Below are positions 53,657 to 63,001 of a DNA stretch of 64,000 nt, one piece after another. This stretch comes from Thalassospira sp. MCCC 1A01148 (GTDB lineage Bacteria; Pseudomonadota; Alphaproteobacteria; Rhodospirillales; Thalassospiraceae). The notes below the pieces were generated by a model. The model saw nothing but the letters and a program-made list of their open reading frames with translations. It was not told the origin of the DNA and did no database searches. Location: assembly GCF_001613795.1 (NCBI RefSeq), contig NZ_LPVZ01000020.1, positions 434,001 through 498,000 on the forward strand. Reading direction: 5' to 3'. Numbering within the stretch: position 1 is the stretch's first letter; each line of letters opens with the position of its first letter. The position numbers and the translations under genes were made by a program.

Positions 53657-54771
53657 CGAAGATCGCTGTTATTCTAGGCACTCGCCCCGAAGTCATAAAA
53701 CTCGCGCCGGTCGTACGTGCTTTGCGCGAACAGATTGGGGATGAGGAAGTCAAAGTCTATTCGACAGGTCAACATCGCGAACTATTTGTGCAAGCCTTGG
53801 ATTGCCTGAGGATCAGAATAGATCATGACTTCAACTTAATGGCGAATGCCAAAACCTTTGACAACATGCAGGACAAGATTATTACGCTCCTGAAACAGGA
53901 GTTTGCAAAAGATCGCCCCGATATTGTTATAGTCCAAGGTGACACCATATCTGCGTTTTCCGGTGCCATGGCAGGCTTTCTCTGCAATGTGCATGTCGCG
54001 CATGTCGAAGCCGGCTTAAGAACCGGGGATCTTCAAAATCCCTGGCCGGAAGAGGGGCTCAGACAAATGATTGCACGCATTACATCCCTGCATCTGGCGC
54101 CGACGCCAAGGGCCTTTCAAAACCTGATCCAAGAAGGGTTACCTGAAGAGAACATTCATATTGTTGGCAATCCGGGCATCGATACACTTGTTTCCGTTCA
54201 AAAACTGCTGGACGGAAGTACTTCTGACGGGACAACAAAAAAGCGCCGTGAAAGCAAACTGGCTATTGTAACAATGCATCGACGGGAAGCGCTTGATGGG
54301 ACACTTGATCTGTTTTGCCACCAGCTAAAAGCTGCAATCCAACAGAACAAGAATTGCACGTTCCTCTGGCCTGTACATCCTAATCCAGCTATCAGAGACG
54401 TAATCAGGAAAAATTTCGACGACAACTCACTCTTTGACAACCTGAAGATCATAGAACCGCTACCTTACAAAGCGATGATTGCCATGCTGGGCAATGCAGA
54501 CCTTGTCATTAGTGACTCCGGCGGCATGCAGGAAGAAGCACCGTATTGTGGTGTACCCATTATCGTTGTTCGCGATACAACTGAACGCCCAGAAATCATG
54601 GAGCTTGAACTCGGATGCCTTGTCGGGTCCAGAGCAGAAAGTCTGTCCGTCAAAGTTGCAACGTATTTAAATACAGAGCTGAACGCAGACGCAATCTGCG
54701 AGTGGCAAAAAATTCAGGGACAAGGACAGGCTGCAGGAAGAATAGCCCAGATTATTGCAAGCTTCATTTAA
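53653..54771 (+). CDS. wecB: UDP-N-acetylglucosamine 2-epimerase
   Basis: The 372-residue enzyme converts UDP-GlcNAc to UDP-ManNAc. Evidence: AVILGTRPEVIKLAPVVRAL, VYSTGQHRE, IVIVQGDTISAFSGAMAGF, HVEAGLRTGD and ISDSGGMQEEAPYCGVP. Non-hydrolysing WecB type. It converges with the flippase gene, whose end it overlaps by 8 bases. No wecC (dehydrogenase) gene is visible. Confidence 0.94.
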   Translation: MTKIAVILGTRPEVIKLAPVVRALREQIGDEEVKVYSTGQHRELFVQALDCLRIRIDHDFNLMANAKTFDNMQDKIITLLKQEFAKDRPDIVIVQGDTISAFSGAMAGFLCNVHVAHVEAGLRTGDLQNPWPEEGLRQMIARITSLHLAPTPRAFQNLIQEGLPEENIHIVGNPGIDTLVSVQKLLDGSTSDGTTKKRRESKLAIVTMHRREALDGTLDLFCHQLKAAIQQNKNCTFLWPVHPNPAIRDVIRKNFDDNSLFDNLKIIEPLPYKAMIAMLGNADLVISDSGGMQEEAPYCGVPIIVVRDTTERPEIMELELGCLVGSRAESLSVKVATYLNTELNADAICEWQKIQGQGQAAGRIAQIIASFI

Positions 54772-56236
54772 AACGGAAACCCCGGATCATTGCCAGATAC
54801 CCCACTCCATAGAAGACCGGGAACAAGACAATAGCCGAAACAATCTCCATCGCCATATTTTCCAGATAGAGAACACTCACAACCCACTCAACCGAAAAAT
54901 AGGCAAGAACCGAAAAAGAGATAATAATTGCGATTCTGCAAGGTTTGAGAATCAGGCCTGACAACCCTTTACGTGCAGCAATTGCGACGAATACAGTCGC
55001 CAAAAACAACTTACCAAACAGAATACCAAGTGCAATTCCCAACATTCCGAACTCTGACGCAAGAATGACGGCAAGAGAAAAGCCAAGCAAAGCAGAGCTA
55101 ACCGTTGCGACTAACAAGCTTTTCCCAGACGAAACGGATATAACAAAGTATTCCCAGCCGGTTGCCGCTTGATTGATTAACACCGCCAGACCGAGCACGA
55201 ATACAATGGCTGACATTCCAGACGCGTGAGTATTGACAAGTAAGGAAATAGCAGGGTCCGCGATCAAGCATAGGCAGCCAAATACCGGTAGTGACAATTC
55301 AAGGAAAGTCATCGTCCGGCTTTGAACTGCTTCGCTGCAAAGTTCAATATTTCCACTCGATTTGTGGCGGATGATTTCTGGAAATAATAGCCACCAGAAA
55401 GGTGCTCCGAGCGCCACAATTGCTGAAAGAACCATCACGGCAGCGGTGTATTGCGCTACCATTTCAGCCCCCAGATATTGGCCAACAATTAGCCTACTGC
55501 CAAGGTTACCAGCCCATTCAGCCAGCCCAGCCAACATGAAAGGAATGCCTGAAAACAACACCATAAACTGTGGACGATCCCAGATTGCCCCAACTCTACG
55601 CCGCCCTCGTTGTAATTCATTCAGCAGGACAAAGATCACTACTGACAGTTTGACAAGGATTAGTGCTAAAAACGCCGACCAGATGGACAACCCTCCAGCA
55701 ACCAGCAACGAAAAAAGCGCCGCCAAATGCAGGCATATTGCAGTCAACTGGATGGCAATTGAGTATCGCACCCATTTCTGCGCTCTGAAATACTCCTGAA
55801 CTAGCGCCTCAACCGCGGTAGCCCAAGCCAGACCAGTCAAAAGCAGAACAAGTGAAACGGGTTCGGGGTCCCAGCTTAGGGATAGGAGTTTGCCAACATT
55901 TTCAGAGAACCCCCACAGAATTCCAGCAAGAAGCAGACAGAGGGCCGTCAACAAGCCAACAGCAAAGAGCAACAGACCCGGCGAGTTCGAAGGCTCCTTG
56001 CCAGCCGCCACCTTACGGATGACAGTAAAACCCAGCCCCGCCGAGACAATAGGTACGAAAGCGAAAGACAGGCTCTGTATCTGGGCGTAACTGCCGAAAA
56101 CTGCAGCTCCCAACACCCACGAAAGAAGCGGGGTCACAATGAAGCTGTTGCCGCGTGCCGCCGCCTCTGCCAGAAATCTCATTCCTAGATCGCTGGTGCA
56201 GAAACGCCAAGTCTTTGTGACCAAATGTCCGCCCAA
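54764..56236 (-). CDS. wzx: Polysaccharide flippase (Wzx-like)
   Basis: The 490-residue membrane protein has about 12-14 hydrophobic segments, as in the oligosaccharide flippases of the MATE/MOP superfamily. TTG at 56236 is the likely start: it abuts the preceding stop TAG and has AGGG 7 bases upstream; an ATG at 56182 has AGGA directly in front. It would move the lipid-linked repeat unit across the inner membrane. Paired with the polymerase/ligase gene at 58057. Confidence 0.85.
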   Translation of the reverse strand: MGGHLVTKTWRFCTSDLGMRFLAEAAARGNSFIVTPLLSWVLGAAVFGSYAQIQSLSFAFVPIVSAGLGFTVIRKVAAGKEPSNSPGLLLFAVGLLTALCLLLAGILWGFSENVGKLLSLSWDPEPVSLVLLLTGLAWATAVEALVQEYFRAQKWVRYSIAIQLTAICLHLAALFSLLVAGGLSIWSAFLALILVKLSVVIFVLLNELQRGRRRVGAIWDRPQFMVLFSGIPFMLAGLAEWAGNLGSRLIVGQYLGAEMVAQYTAAVMVLSAIVALGAPFWWLLFPEIIRHKSSGNIELCSEAVQSRTMTFLELSLPVFGCLCLIADPAISLLVNTHASGMSAIVFVLGLAVLINQAATGWEYFVISVSSGKSLLVATVSSALLGFSLAVILASEFGMLGIALGILFGKLFLATVFVAIAARKGLSGLILKPCRIAIIISFSVLAYFSVEWVVSVLYLENMAMEIVSAIVLFPVFYGVGYLAMIRGFRFK

Positions 56237-56986
56237 CTAGTCGCCCTTTTTCCTCAAAACCAGATAATACCGGTTGGCCAGAAAGGGAACCTTCGAACTC
56301 CAACGTCCATCAAGGTCTGGATACCTTCCATGCGCATGAATTTTCTCCCGCAGATTTGTTCGTTTATCTACAAGGGGCAAATACAGTAGTTGACTCAATA
56401 GGCCGGTGGGAGTGTTTTCGATTATCTCACAACCAAGTGCACTCGCTAGCTTACGGCTACGACGGAGCGAGAGAGGGAAGATACCGGGAAAGCCGAGCTT
56501 TTTGTAAAAGCGCCTCCAGTATACCCAACCCAAGTTCCAGATGTTCCCGATATCCAGAATAATGATGCCCCCAGGCCGTACAATTCTGACAATTTCAGAA
56601 ATTGCTGTTTTCTGGTCGGGCATCAGCAACAAGGTTGCGTAGCACCAGGCTGCATCAACACTACTATCGCTGATAGGAATTTCTTGTGCCTTCGCCACAA
56701 CGGGAAAGGGTGACTTCGTATTGCGATCTTCCGAGAAACCGGCGCGTGTCTTCAGTTGCTGAAGCATACCTTCGCTGAGGTCAACACAGATGACCTCGCA
56801 AGAGAGTTTCCTTGCAGCATCTATCGCGTGGCGACCGTTCGCACCACCGATATCTGCCACCCGGCGCCCGGCTGGCACATGTTTTTCAATCAAATGCCAT
56901 TTCAACCATTGCGGATACTCTTCCCCGATCTCGGTTTCATAGTTCGCCGCACAAGAGTTAAAATGCCTTTTCTCATTGGTGTTCAA
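56237..56986 (-). CDS. Class I SAM-dependent methyltransferase
   Basis: The 249-residue protein has VADIGGANGRHAIDAARKL (SAM site), VICVDLSEGMLQQLK and SVDAAWCYATLLLMPDQKTAISEIVRIVRPGGIIIL. The start is TTG at 56986: GGAG lies 7 bases upstream and it overlaps the previous TGA (TTGA). A longer TTG frame to 57010 overlaps the upstream gene by 28 bases. Confidence 0.83.
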   Translation of the reverse strand: MNTNEKRHFNSCAANYETEIGEEYPQWLKWHLIEKHVPAGRRVADIGGANGRHAIDAARKLSCEVICVDLSEGMLQQLKTRAGFSEDRNTKSPFPVVAKAQEIPISDSSVDAAWCYATLLLMPDQKTAISEIVRIVRPGGIIILDIGNIWNLGWVYWRRFYKKLGFPGIFPLSLRRSRKLASALGCEIIENTPTGLLSQLLYLPLVDKRTNLREKIHAHGRYPDLDGRWSSKVPFLANRYYLVLRKKGD

Positions 56987-58056
56987 GTCGCTGCTCCACT
57001 TTTGCGGCAATGGCGTAACATGCCAAGAGCCCCCTCCAAAAGAGGTCTGTGGGACACTGAACCTCGGTAATACGGAAACAGCTGGCCCCCGAACGATTTT
57101 TTGAAATCATTTAGTCCGCGTTGTTTGCCTGCAATGACGGCAGGAAATGCTTCGCCACACTCAAGATGTTCCATTCCCATGGCGCGAAGATGTTTAATCG
57201 CCGCCCACATCCCATAATCGTTTGCGCACAACCTCAAAGCATCATCACTACTGGCAACGGTCCAATAGAGCGCGCCCCCTTTATAAATCAAAAAGTTCTG
57301 TATTGTCAGCACCTTACCTTCTACGCGGACGACGCAGGTTTTACACAATCCCTGCTGAGCGACACTCTGGAAAATCGCGCTGAAATACTCTTTTCGGTGC
57401 GGCGAAATTCCATTTCTGCGGCATGTTTGAAGATGCAGTTCATAGTAGCTCTCAAGTATCTGCAAGTCCGGCGTGAAGATTTCCGCTACCAAGCCAGCAC
57501 GTTCAGCCTTGTTGATCTGTTTTCGGCTTCTGTGTTCGAGCCCTCGCCATAATTCCCCGTCCCCTCCCTTGACATCAAGTTTGAGCATCCAACTCTGCGT
57601 GGACGCATCTTTCGCGCCCAAGAAACAAAGCGGGTTCGGAAAAGGCCGAGCTATTGTCCGTATTTCGGGGCTAAGTGGTGCGATTGAAAAATCTGTCCTT
57701 CGTAACCTGTTGGCCACCGCATATCCTTCAATTGTGTTTAAGATACACTCCTGAACTTTTTTTACTGACCGGCGAGGCAACTCAGGATCAAGAGCAGGAG
57801 CCCCTGTGCTCTCGAAGTGCCCTCCTACAAGGAAATGCATGAAGCTTGAGCGCACCAGAAATAGCGGAACAATGGCGACAATTTTTCCCCCGTTTGCAGG
57901 ATCACAGACACAAAAACTGTAGTCTTCTGTTCGTGCCCAAGAAGTTCTTGCCGCCAAGAGAGTAGATCGATGCCAAGCCCAAGCAGCCGGAAAGCGATCG
58001 GCCGCCGCGTCCCAATTAGCCCTATCGCAGTCTTTACGGTGAACGATCTGAAACAT
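56983..58056 (-). CDS. FemAB/BioF2-like GNAT acyltransferase
   Basis: The 357-residue protein belongs to the Acetyltransf_6 group (FemAB-related, peptidyl- or aminoacyl-transferase like). Landmarks: ACDPANGGKIVAIVPLFLV-type central strand, LEHRSRKQINKAERAGLVAE, and the C-terminal NDYGMWAAIKHLRAMGMEHLECG then GLNDFKKSFGG. Such proteins occur in exopolysaccharide and exosortase clusters. It may add an amino acid or acyl group to a sugar or peptide; the substrate is unknown. Confidence 0.85.
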   Translation of the reverse strand: MFQIVHRKDCDRANWDAAADRFPAAWAWHRSTLLAARTSWARTEDYSFCVCDPANGGKIVAIVPLFLVRSSFMHFLVGGHFESTGAPALDPELPRRSVKKVQECILNTIEGYAVANRLRRTDFSIAPLSPEIRTIARPFPNPLCFLGAKDASTQSWMLKLDVKGGDGELWRGLEHRSRKQINKAERAGLVAEIFTPDLQILESYYELHLQTCRRNGISPHRKEYFSAIFQSVAQQGLCKTCVVRVEGKVLTIQNFLIYKGGALYWTVASSDDALRLCANDYGMWAAIKHLRAMGMEHLECGEAFPAVIAGKQRGLNDFKKSFGGQLFPYYRGSVSHRPLLEGALGMLRHCRKSGAAT

Positions 58057-59379
58057 TCAAACCTTCTTTTCCAATTCAACTCTTTGAAAAGAAGAGACAA
58101 GCCCGAGCAAGAAGAAAAACATTAAATGAATATAATGAAAACGAGAAATACTCAAATCAACTGACTGAGCAACGAAAAGAGCCATCAAAGCAGCAGAAAC
58201 ACATACCATAAGCTTATGAGTCTCGACATTAACATGGTCCATCCGACTCCCCGCAAAAACAAAATTTATCCACATAACCAAGAGCAGCGCTAACCCTACG
58301 ACGCCAGTTTCAATAATTGCGTTCAAGAATACCGAATGCACAGCCATGTCTTCGGCATAATCGCCAAACGACAGTTCGGCGCCTACACCGAAGCCACCTC
58401 CGAAAATCCAATGTGTTAAGGCTGCTCTTGATGCCTCGAGAAGATACGTCCCTCTTGTGGTAGCAGTGAGCGCCTCTTGCTGAAAAACCCAAACCGGAAG
58501 AGGCGAGAACTGAAACATGCCGCTTTCCGTCAGCACGATCATACCTGGAATGGACAAAGCCCCAATCACCATAACTATAGCAACGAAACGGTAATCGACT
58601 GCTCGGCACAAAAACGAGTACAGGAAGCCCGATGTCAAAAAAAGCACCGCAGATCTCGAGCCAGAGAGTATTACCCCAGCAAACATGATTGCCAACAGAA
58701 CTCCACTTCTGGGTTGAGCGTATTGCCTAATCCCCAGCAGCAACAAAACGCATGTCGCGGCCACCAGTCCCAATCCGTTCGGGTTCGGGAAAAAACCGGA
58801 GAACCTTTGCAGTTGAATAAGTTCTCCGTTAATATGAAAAAGTCTTTGACCAAGAGCTTGAGAGAACTCCATCCCAAACAAATAGACCGTCGCGTGTCTG
58901 CCACCCGAGGGTGTATTCCATAGATCCGCGATTAAGCCAACGAGAGCGTAAACAACACAAACTGCGGTAACCACGGCAAGCCCAATAACAAATCCTTTGG
59001 CTACCTTTTCCGGCTGAAGAACAAGAGCTGCAGCAAGATAAACCATGACTGCAGGGAAAATCGCCAAAATTGCTCTTTTGAGGGACAGTAAAGGATATTC
59101 CCCCCAGAACACTGAAGCAAAAGAGTAAATACACCAAAGTCCCAAAAGGACGGTCGCTCTATCTCGCAAAAGAGTTTTTATAGAAGAGACCTTCACCCTT
59201 GCCGCAAGGGTCAGGCCGAAAAATCCGACAACAAATACAATGAACTGTGACGCGCCCGAAAGCTCAACATACTGATAATCAATGCGAATGCGCATGAATG
59301 GTAGGAGAACAAGCGTCGCGGCCAGAACCCCGTACCAAAAATCAGGCACAGCGTACCTTTTCTCAAGAAAACCTCTCAT
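58057..59379 (-). CDS. O-antigen polymerase/ligase-like membrane protein
   Basis: The 440-residue protein has about 10-12 transmembrane segments and one large periplasmic loop, as in Wzy and WaaL (O-antigen_lig domain). The segment LSGSRSAVLFLTSGFLYSFL and the loop with TTRGTYLLEASRAAL are typical. Whether it polymerises or ligates is not decidable. The gene abuts the preceding glycosyltransferase stop. Confidence 0.87.
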   Translation of the reverse strand: MRGFLEKRYAVPDFWYGVLAATLVLLPFMRIRIDYQYVELSGASQFIVFVVGFFGLTLAARVKVSSIKTLLRDRATVLLGLWCIYSFASVFWGEYPLLSLKRAILAIFPAVMVYLAAALVLQPEKVAKGFVIGLAVVTAVCVVYALVGLIADLWNTPSGGRHATVYLFGMEFSQALGQRLFHINGELIQLQRFSGFFPNPNGLGLVAATCVLLLLGIRQYAQPRSGVLLAIMFAGVILSGSRSAVLFLTSGFLYSFLCRAVDYRFVAIVMVIGALSIPGMIVLTESGMFQFSPLPVWVFQQEALTATTRGTYLLEASRAALTHWIFGGGFGVGAELSFGDYAEDMAVHSVFLNAIIETGVVGLALLLVMWINFVFAGSRMDHVNVETHKLMVCVSAALMALFVAQSVDLSISRFHYIHLMFFFLLGLVSSFQRVELEKKV

Positions 59380-60603
59380 TCACAGTAACTCATCAATCAT
59401 TGCGCGAAACTTCGCTCCCACATTTTCAGACCGATATTCCTCAATCAGTCCAATAGCGCTCAAAGGGCGACCTCTCCTAAGTCCGATACTCCGTTTCAGG
59501 GCGGCAGTGACTGCATTTACGTCGTTGGGCTCAGCAACCAGCCCTCCAAGCTTATGCACAACATTGCTCACAACGCCTTCCCTGCAAAGCGCCAGAATAG
59601 GCTGACCACTACCGATGTAATCAACAAGTTTAGAAGGCAGATACATGCTCTTACCTCCCCCGGGGGCATCTACGAGCACCAACAGATCAGCTTCCTGCAT
59701 CTTTGCCAAGGCTTCAATGTGGGGGACTTGTCCTTGATGTTTAACATGTTTCACAGATGTGCTCGGGAAGCGATGCGATAAACTCTCGTAAGCCTCATAC
59801 CAAGGCCCATAAATCTCAAACGTTAGGCTTTGTCCTTGCTCTATCTTCAATTGGTCAATGGCCGAGAAAAGCACATCAGGTCTCCTGGTTCCGTAGAACG
59901 AGCCAAAGAGCCGCAGCGTAAAGCTTTCACGATCATTACTTTTCCCGGTTGCGACAGTTTCATAAAGTTCAGGATCGAAGGCATGCGGCAGAACCATAGC
60001 TTTTCTGTCCAAAGAAGATTGATGCCCGGTAAAATGGTTCTGCATTCTATCGGTAGGAAAAACCAAGCGATCAGCAACATCTAGAACTCTTTTTTCCCGC
60101 TGCTTGCTCCAGCTGGAGAAAAATGGAACAACTGCCTGATGGTCCGCGTTCGACCAAGGATCAGAGAAGCATGCAATCCAAGGGAGATCCGGATACAATT
60201 TTTTTAGCGAGAGGCCGACAAGATGGGAAGAGTGATACTGCGAGCGCGTCACAAGGCAGTCATAATTCCCTTGCGAGATCAGTTTGCATGCTTTCCGATA
60301 AATCGCAGGGTTGAATAGCATCCACCTATCTGGACGAAAGGGCAAACGAGGGAATTGACATATCTTTTTCAGGGTTTTCATTCCAGAAACCCGATAAACA
60401 CTGCCGTTGATCCCCTCAGCGTAACTCCCCATACCACTATCAATTACTGTTGAAACTAATCCGTTCTCCAATGTGAGAACATCTACACGACAGTCTGGCA
60501 GACTACGCAGCAGCTTTGCGGTCACAAACCCTTCCGGGCTCGCAGTCGGAGGATAGCAGTAGCCAATAACAAGAATTCTAGGCGAACCACTCATTGCTAT
60601 CAC
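59380..60603 (-). CDS. Glycosyltransferase family 4
   Basis: The 407-residue GT-B protein has ILVIGYCYPPTASPEGFVTAK at the N-terminus, LSFEIYGPWYEAYESLSHRF-like sequence, and ADLLVLVDAPGGGKSMYLPSKLVDYIGSGQPILALC in the donor domain. The GTG at 60603 overlaps the preceding deacetylase stop (GTGA); an ATG at 60594 is an alternative. Acceptor and donor sugars are unknown. Confidence 0.84.
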   Translation of the reverse strand: MIAMSGSPRILVIGYCYPPTASPEGFVTAKLLRSLPDCRVDVLTLENGLVSTVIDSGMGSYAEGINGSVYRVSGMKTLKKICQFPRLPFRPDRWMLFNPAIYRKACKLISQGNYDCLVTRSQYHSSHLVGLSLKKLYPDLPWIACFSDPWSNADHQAVVPFFSSWSKQREKRVLDVADRLVFPTDRMQNHFTGHQSSLDRKAMVLPHAFDPELYETVATGKSNDRESFTLRLFGSFYGTRRPDVLFSAIDQLKIEQGQSLTFEIYGPWYEAYESLSHRFPSTSVKHVKHQGQVPHIEALAKMQEADLLVLVDAPGGGKSMYLPSKLVDYIGSGQPILALCREGVVSNVVHKLGGLVAEPNDVNAVTAALKRSIGLRRGRPLSAIGLIEEYRSENVGAKFRAMIDELL

Positions 60604-61529
60604 ATTACATTCTTGGCTAAAGAGGAGACTTCCCTGTCATCCAACCCCAAAGAATGCCCAACTGACAATTTTGACAGTGCCTCAAGCACTTCTACTTCGT
60701 TCGCAATATCTGCGGGATCGAAATACAAGTTTAAAAGCACAGGCACGTTTTTCTCAAATAGTTGGACATATTGCCCAAGTTCGTCGACGAGTTTCTCCCT
60801 GCCAAGAGCATCTGGGGCAGACAGAAATCCCCAACTATCGATTAATTGAGTCGGTTTGCTCAAACAGCCATTCAAGGGAAGCTCGACCAAACCAGGAGCG
60901 ACGGAATAAGCTCCACCATTAATCACTCCAAAAACCGGAGTCGTCGAACTAGACACACGGTAGCCCAAAGTACTCAAGTATCGATACAAGTTTTCTAACT
61001 GCTTCAGGCTGTTAAATTCGCCGAAATGCGGCGTTCTAAATACTTGCGGCTCTTCCCCTGTTAATTTAGTCAACAGCCTGTGGCCAAGCAAGATATCCTC
61101 TTTCCACACTTCGTCTGTCGCATCGCGATAGGTAAAGGTTGAAAATGGTTTTCCTGTCTTATCATCAACTTCAGCATGGCAACGATAGCCGTGATTGACG
61201 AATTTCGCGCCAAGATCAAGCAACTCACTGTAGTCGCCCCAGTTAGCGTCTAAAAGTTCGCCTGGCACAGCAAAAGCAGCAGTTATCCCATATTTATGCA
61301 AATATCTTTGCACATGAAGTGAGGCTTTGGCGTCCCTGCTCGTATCGCAATCAAATGAAAGCAACAGAGTTGGCGTTTTCAAACCAACTTGTTGCGCCCA
61401 TTTGATGAGTGCTCTCTTGTAAGCACCGGGACACACCCGACACCTTATCTTGGTGAGTAGAACCTTATATTTGTTTATCATATAAATAGCGTGAACCGGT
61501 CCTGATACGCATAAAGCTTGATTTGCCAC
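60600..61529 (-). CDS. Polysaccharide deacetylase (NodB-homology, CE4)
   Basis: The 309-residue protein has a NodB fold: SFDCDTSRDA (metal Asp, variant of TFDD), HGYRCHAEVD (metal histidines), FRTPHFGEFN (RxPxG-like) and a C-terminal LVELPLNG segment. It probably removes N-acetyl groups from a glycan intermediate or polymer. The GTG at 61529 has GGA 6 bases upstream; an ATG at 61481 is an alternative. It lacks a signal peptide, so action may be cytoplasmic. Confidence 0.83.
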   Translation of the reverse strand: MANQALCVSGPVHAIYMINKYKVLLTKIRCRVCPGAYKRALIKWAQQVGLKTPTLLLSFDCDTSRDAKASLHVQRYLHKYGITAAFAVPGELLDANWGDYSELLDLGAKFVNHGYRCHAEVDDKTGKPFSTFTYRDATDEVWKEDILLGHRLLTKLTGEEPQVFRTPHFGEFNSLKQLENLYRYLSTLGYRVSSSTTPVFGVINGGAYSVAPGLVELPLNGCLSKPTQLIDSWGFLSAPDALGREKLVDELGQYVQLFEKNVPVLLNLYFDPADIANEVEVLEALSKLSVGHSLGLDDREVSSLAKNVM

Positions 61530-61546
61530 CTAGATTCCAAATTAAC

Positions 61547-62713
61547 TCACTTATCAAGAGATTGATAAACCTGACAATAACCGCTTACTGACTGCATGAT
61601 TGAAAACTCTTCTCTAGCTCGAACTTGAGCTGCACGTCCCATTTTGTCGGCATCATCACGATTATCTATCAGATAGGACATGGCAGTTGCGAGTTCATTG
61701 GCATTGTGGGGCGGAACAACCATACCGGTTACCCCATTTACAACTGCTTCGGGATTGCCTCCGACATCAGAAACGATCATTGGAATTCCGGCTGACATTC
61801 CCTCTAAAACGAAGTTTGAAAACCCTTCTTCATGAGACACCAACACCCCGATATCTGCGATAGCAAGATATCTGTCGATATTCGGCTGCTTCCCAACAAA
61901 ATGCAATCGCGACCTGATAGAGTTCTCTTCCGCAAGTTGCTCCATTTCATGTTGTTTTCCTGCCCTGTTGTCACCAACAATTATCAGGCACCACTCAGAA
62001 CTAAGTGAACTATTTTCTCCAAGAAGGCAGCAAGCCTTGATGAGGTCTACCCCGCCCTTGTAGGGTAACAAATTTGCCACAAAGAGGAACACAACCGTTT
62101 CTTTTCGTATTCCCAGTTCCTCTCTGACAGTTTGAACATCTGGACATATTGTTTTTGTGAGGTCAGGGACGCCGTTATAGACCAAACTCAGCTTTTCGCG
62201 CGGCACGAATTCGGTTTGGGTGAGTTCCCTGATAACGGCGTTAGAATTCGCTAGTATCAAAGACATCTTACCATGCAGAAATTGTTCAGTCTGACGAACC
62301 CATTTCGGATATTTGGCGAGGTAACGATTCAAACTCCTCCTACTCATTACTTTCTTTGAAGAATGCAGTAGGGAAATTGGCCCCAGAAGCAGGTATGCGG
62401 CAGGTAAGAAAAAATGAACAATGTTCGGATTTCGTGAAAATAAATAGTAAAGGAAAAACAGGCAGGTCCAAACCGTCGTAATCGGCTTAAACACTAGAGG
62501 AATGTGCCTCACCCATCCGCTGAACGGGGGAGTAACGACTCTGATTTTCTGTTCTCGCATTTTTGCAGCGAGTTCCCCTGGACGCTCGAAACAAAAAACC
62601 TCAATGTCGAAACCACATTCTGCAATAGCAGGTAAAGTTCGCAGCAAGTGCGTTTCGGTACCGCCACGCTCAAGTGACCGAATAATAATCGAAATTCTTG
62701 CAACACTAGCCAT
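61547..62713 (-). CDS. Glycosyltransferase family 4
   Basis: The 388-residue GT-B enzyme has IIRSLERGGTETHLLRTLPAI at the N-terminus and the donor motifs FVANLLPYKGGVDLIKAC, GVLVSHEEGFSNFVLEGMSAGIPMIVSDVGGNPE (EX7E). The ATG at 62713 is chosen over a TTG at 62734. It begins the minus-strand unit that runs to the flippase gene. Confidence 0.88.
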   Translation of the reverse strand: MASVARISIIIRSLERGGTETHLLRTLPAIAECGFDIEVFCFERPGELAAKMREQKIRVVTPPFSGWVRHIPLVFKPITTVWTCLFFLYYLFSRNPNIVHFFLPAAYLLLGPISLLHSSKKVMSRRSLNRYLAKYPKWVRQTEQFLHGKMSLILANSNAVIRELTQTEFVPREKLSLVYNGVPDLTKTICPDVQTVREELGIRKETVVFLFVANLLPYKGGVDLIKACCLLGENSSLSSEWCLIIVGDNRAGKQHEMEQLAEENSIRSRLHFVGKQPNIDRYLAIADIGVLVSHEEGFSNFVLEGMSAGIPMIVSDVGGNPEAVVNGVTGMVVPPHNANELATAMSYLIDNRDDADKMGRAAQVRAREEFSIMQSVSGYCQVYQSLDK

Positions 62714-63001
62714 TCGGGCCAATCCGAAACACAATACCCATAGTTACATTTCCCGAGCAGCTAGGCCTATCTGGCAAATTTTGCTGCTTTCGCTCCTAAA
62801 ACAAATGTCCTAAACCGGTTACAGCAACAGCCCAACCAAAACAGATGGACCGGTTTCGAGAAAACCGAACCAAGCTTACACATGAGGAAAAACTGATTTT
62901 ACCGCAAGCTGGATTGCGCCAAGAAACTAACCGTCTGAACATCAATTGTCATCAGTGTATTAGTCTGGCAAATTCCACTAACTTTCTTTGACTCATACAG
63001 G

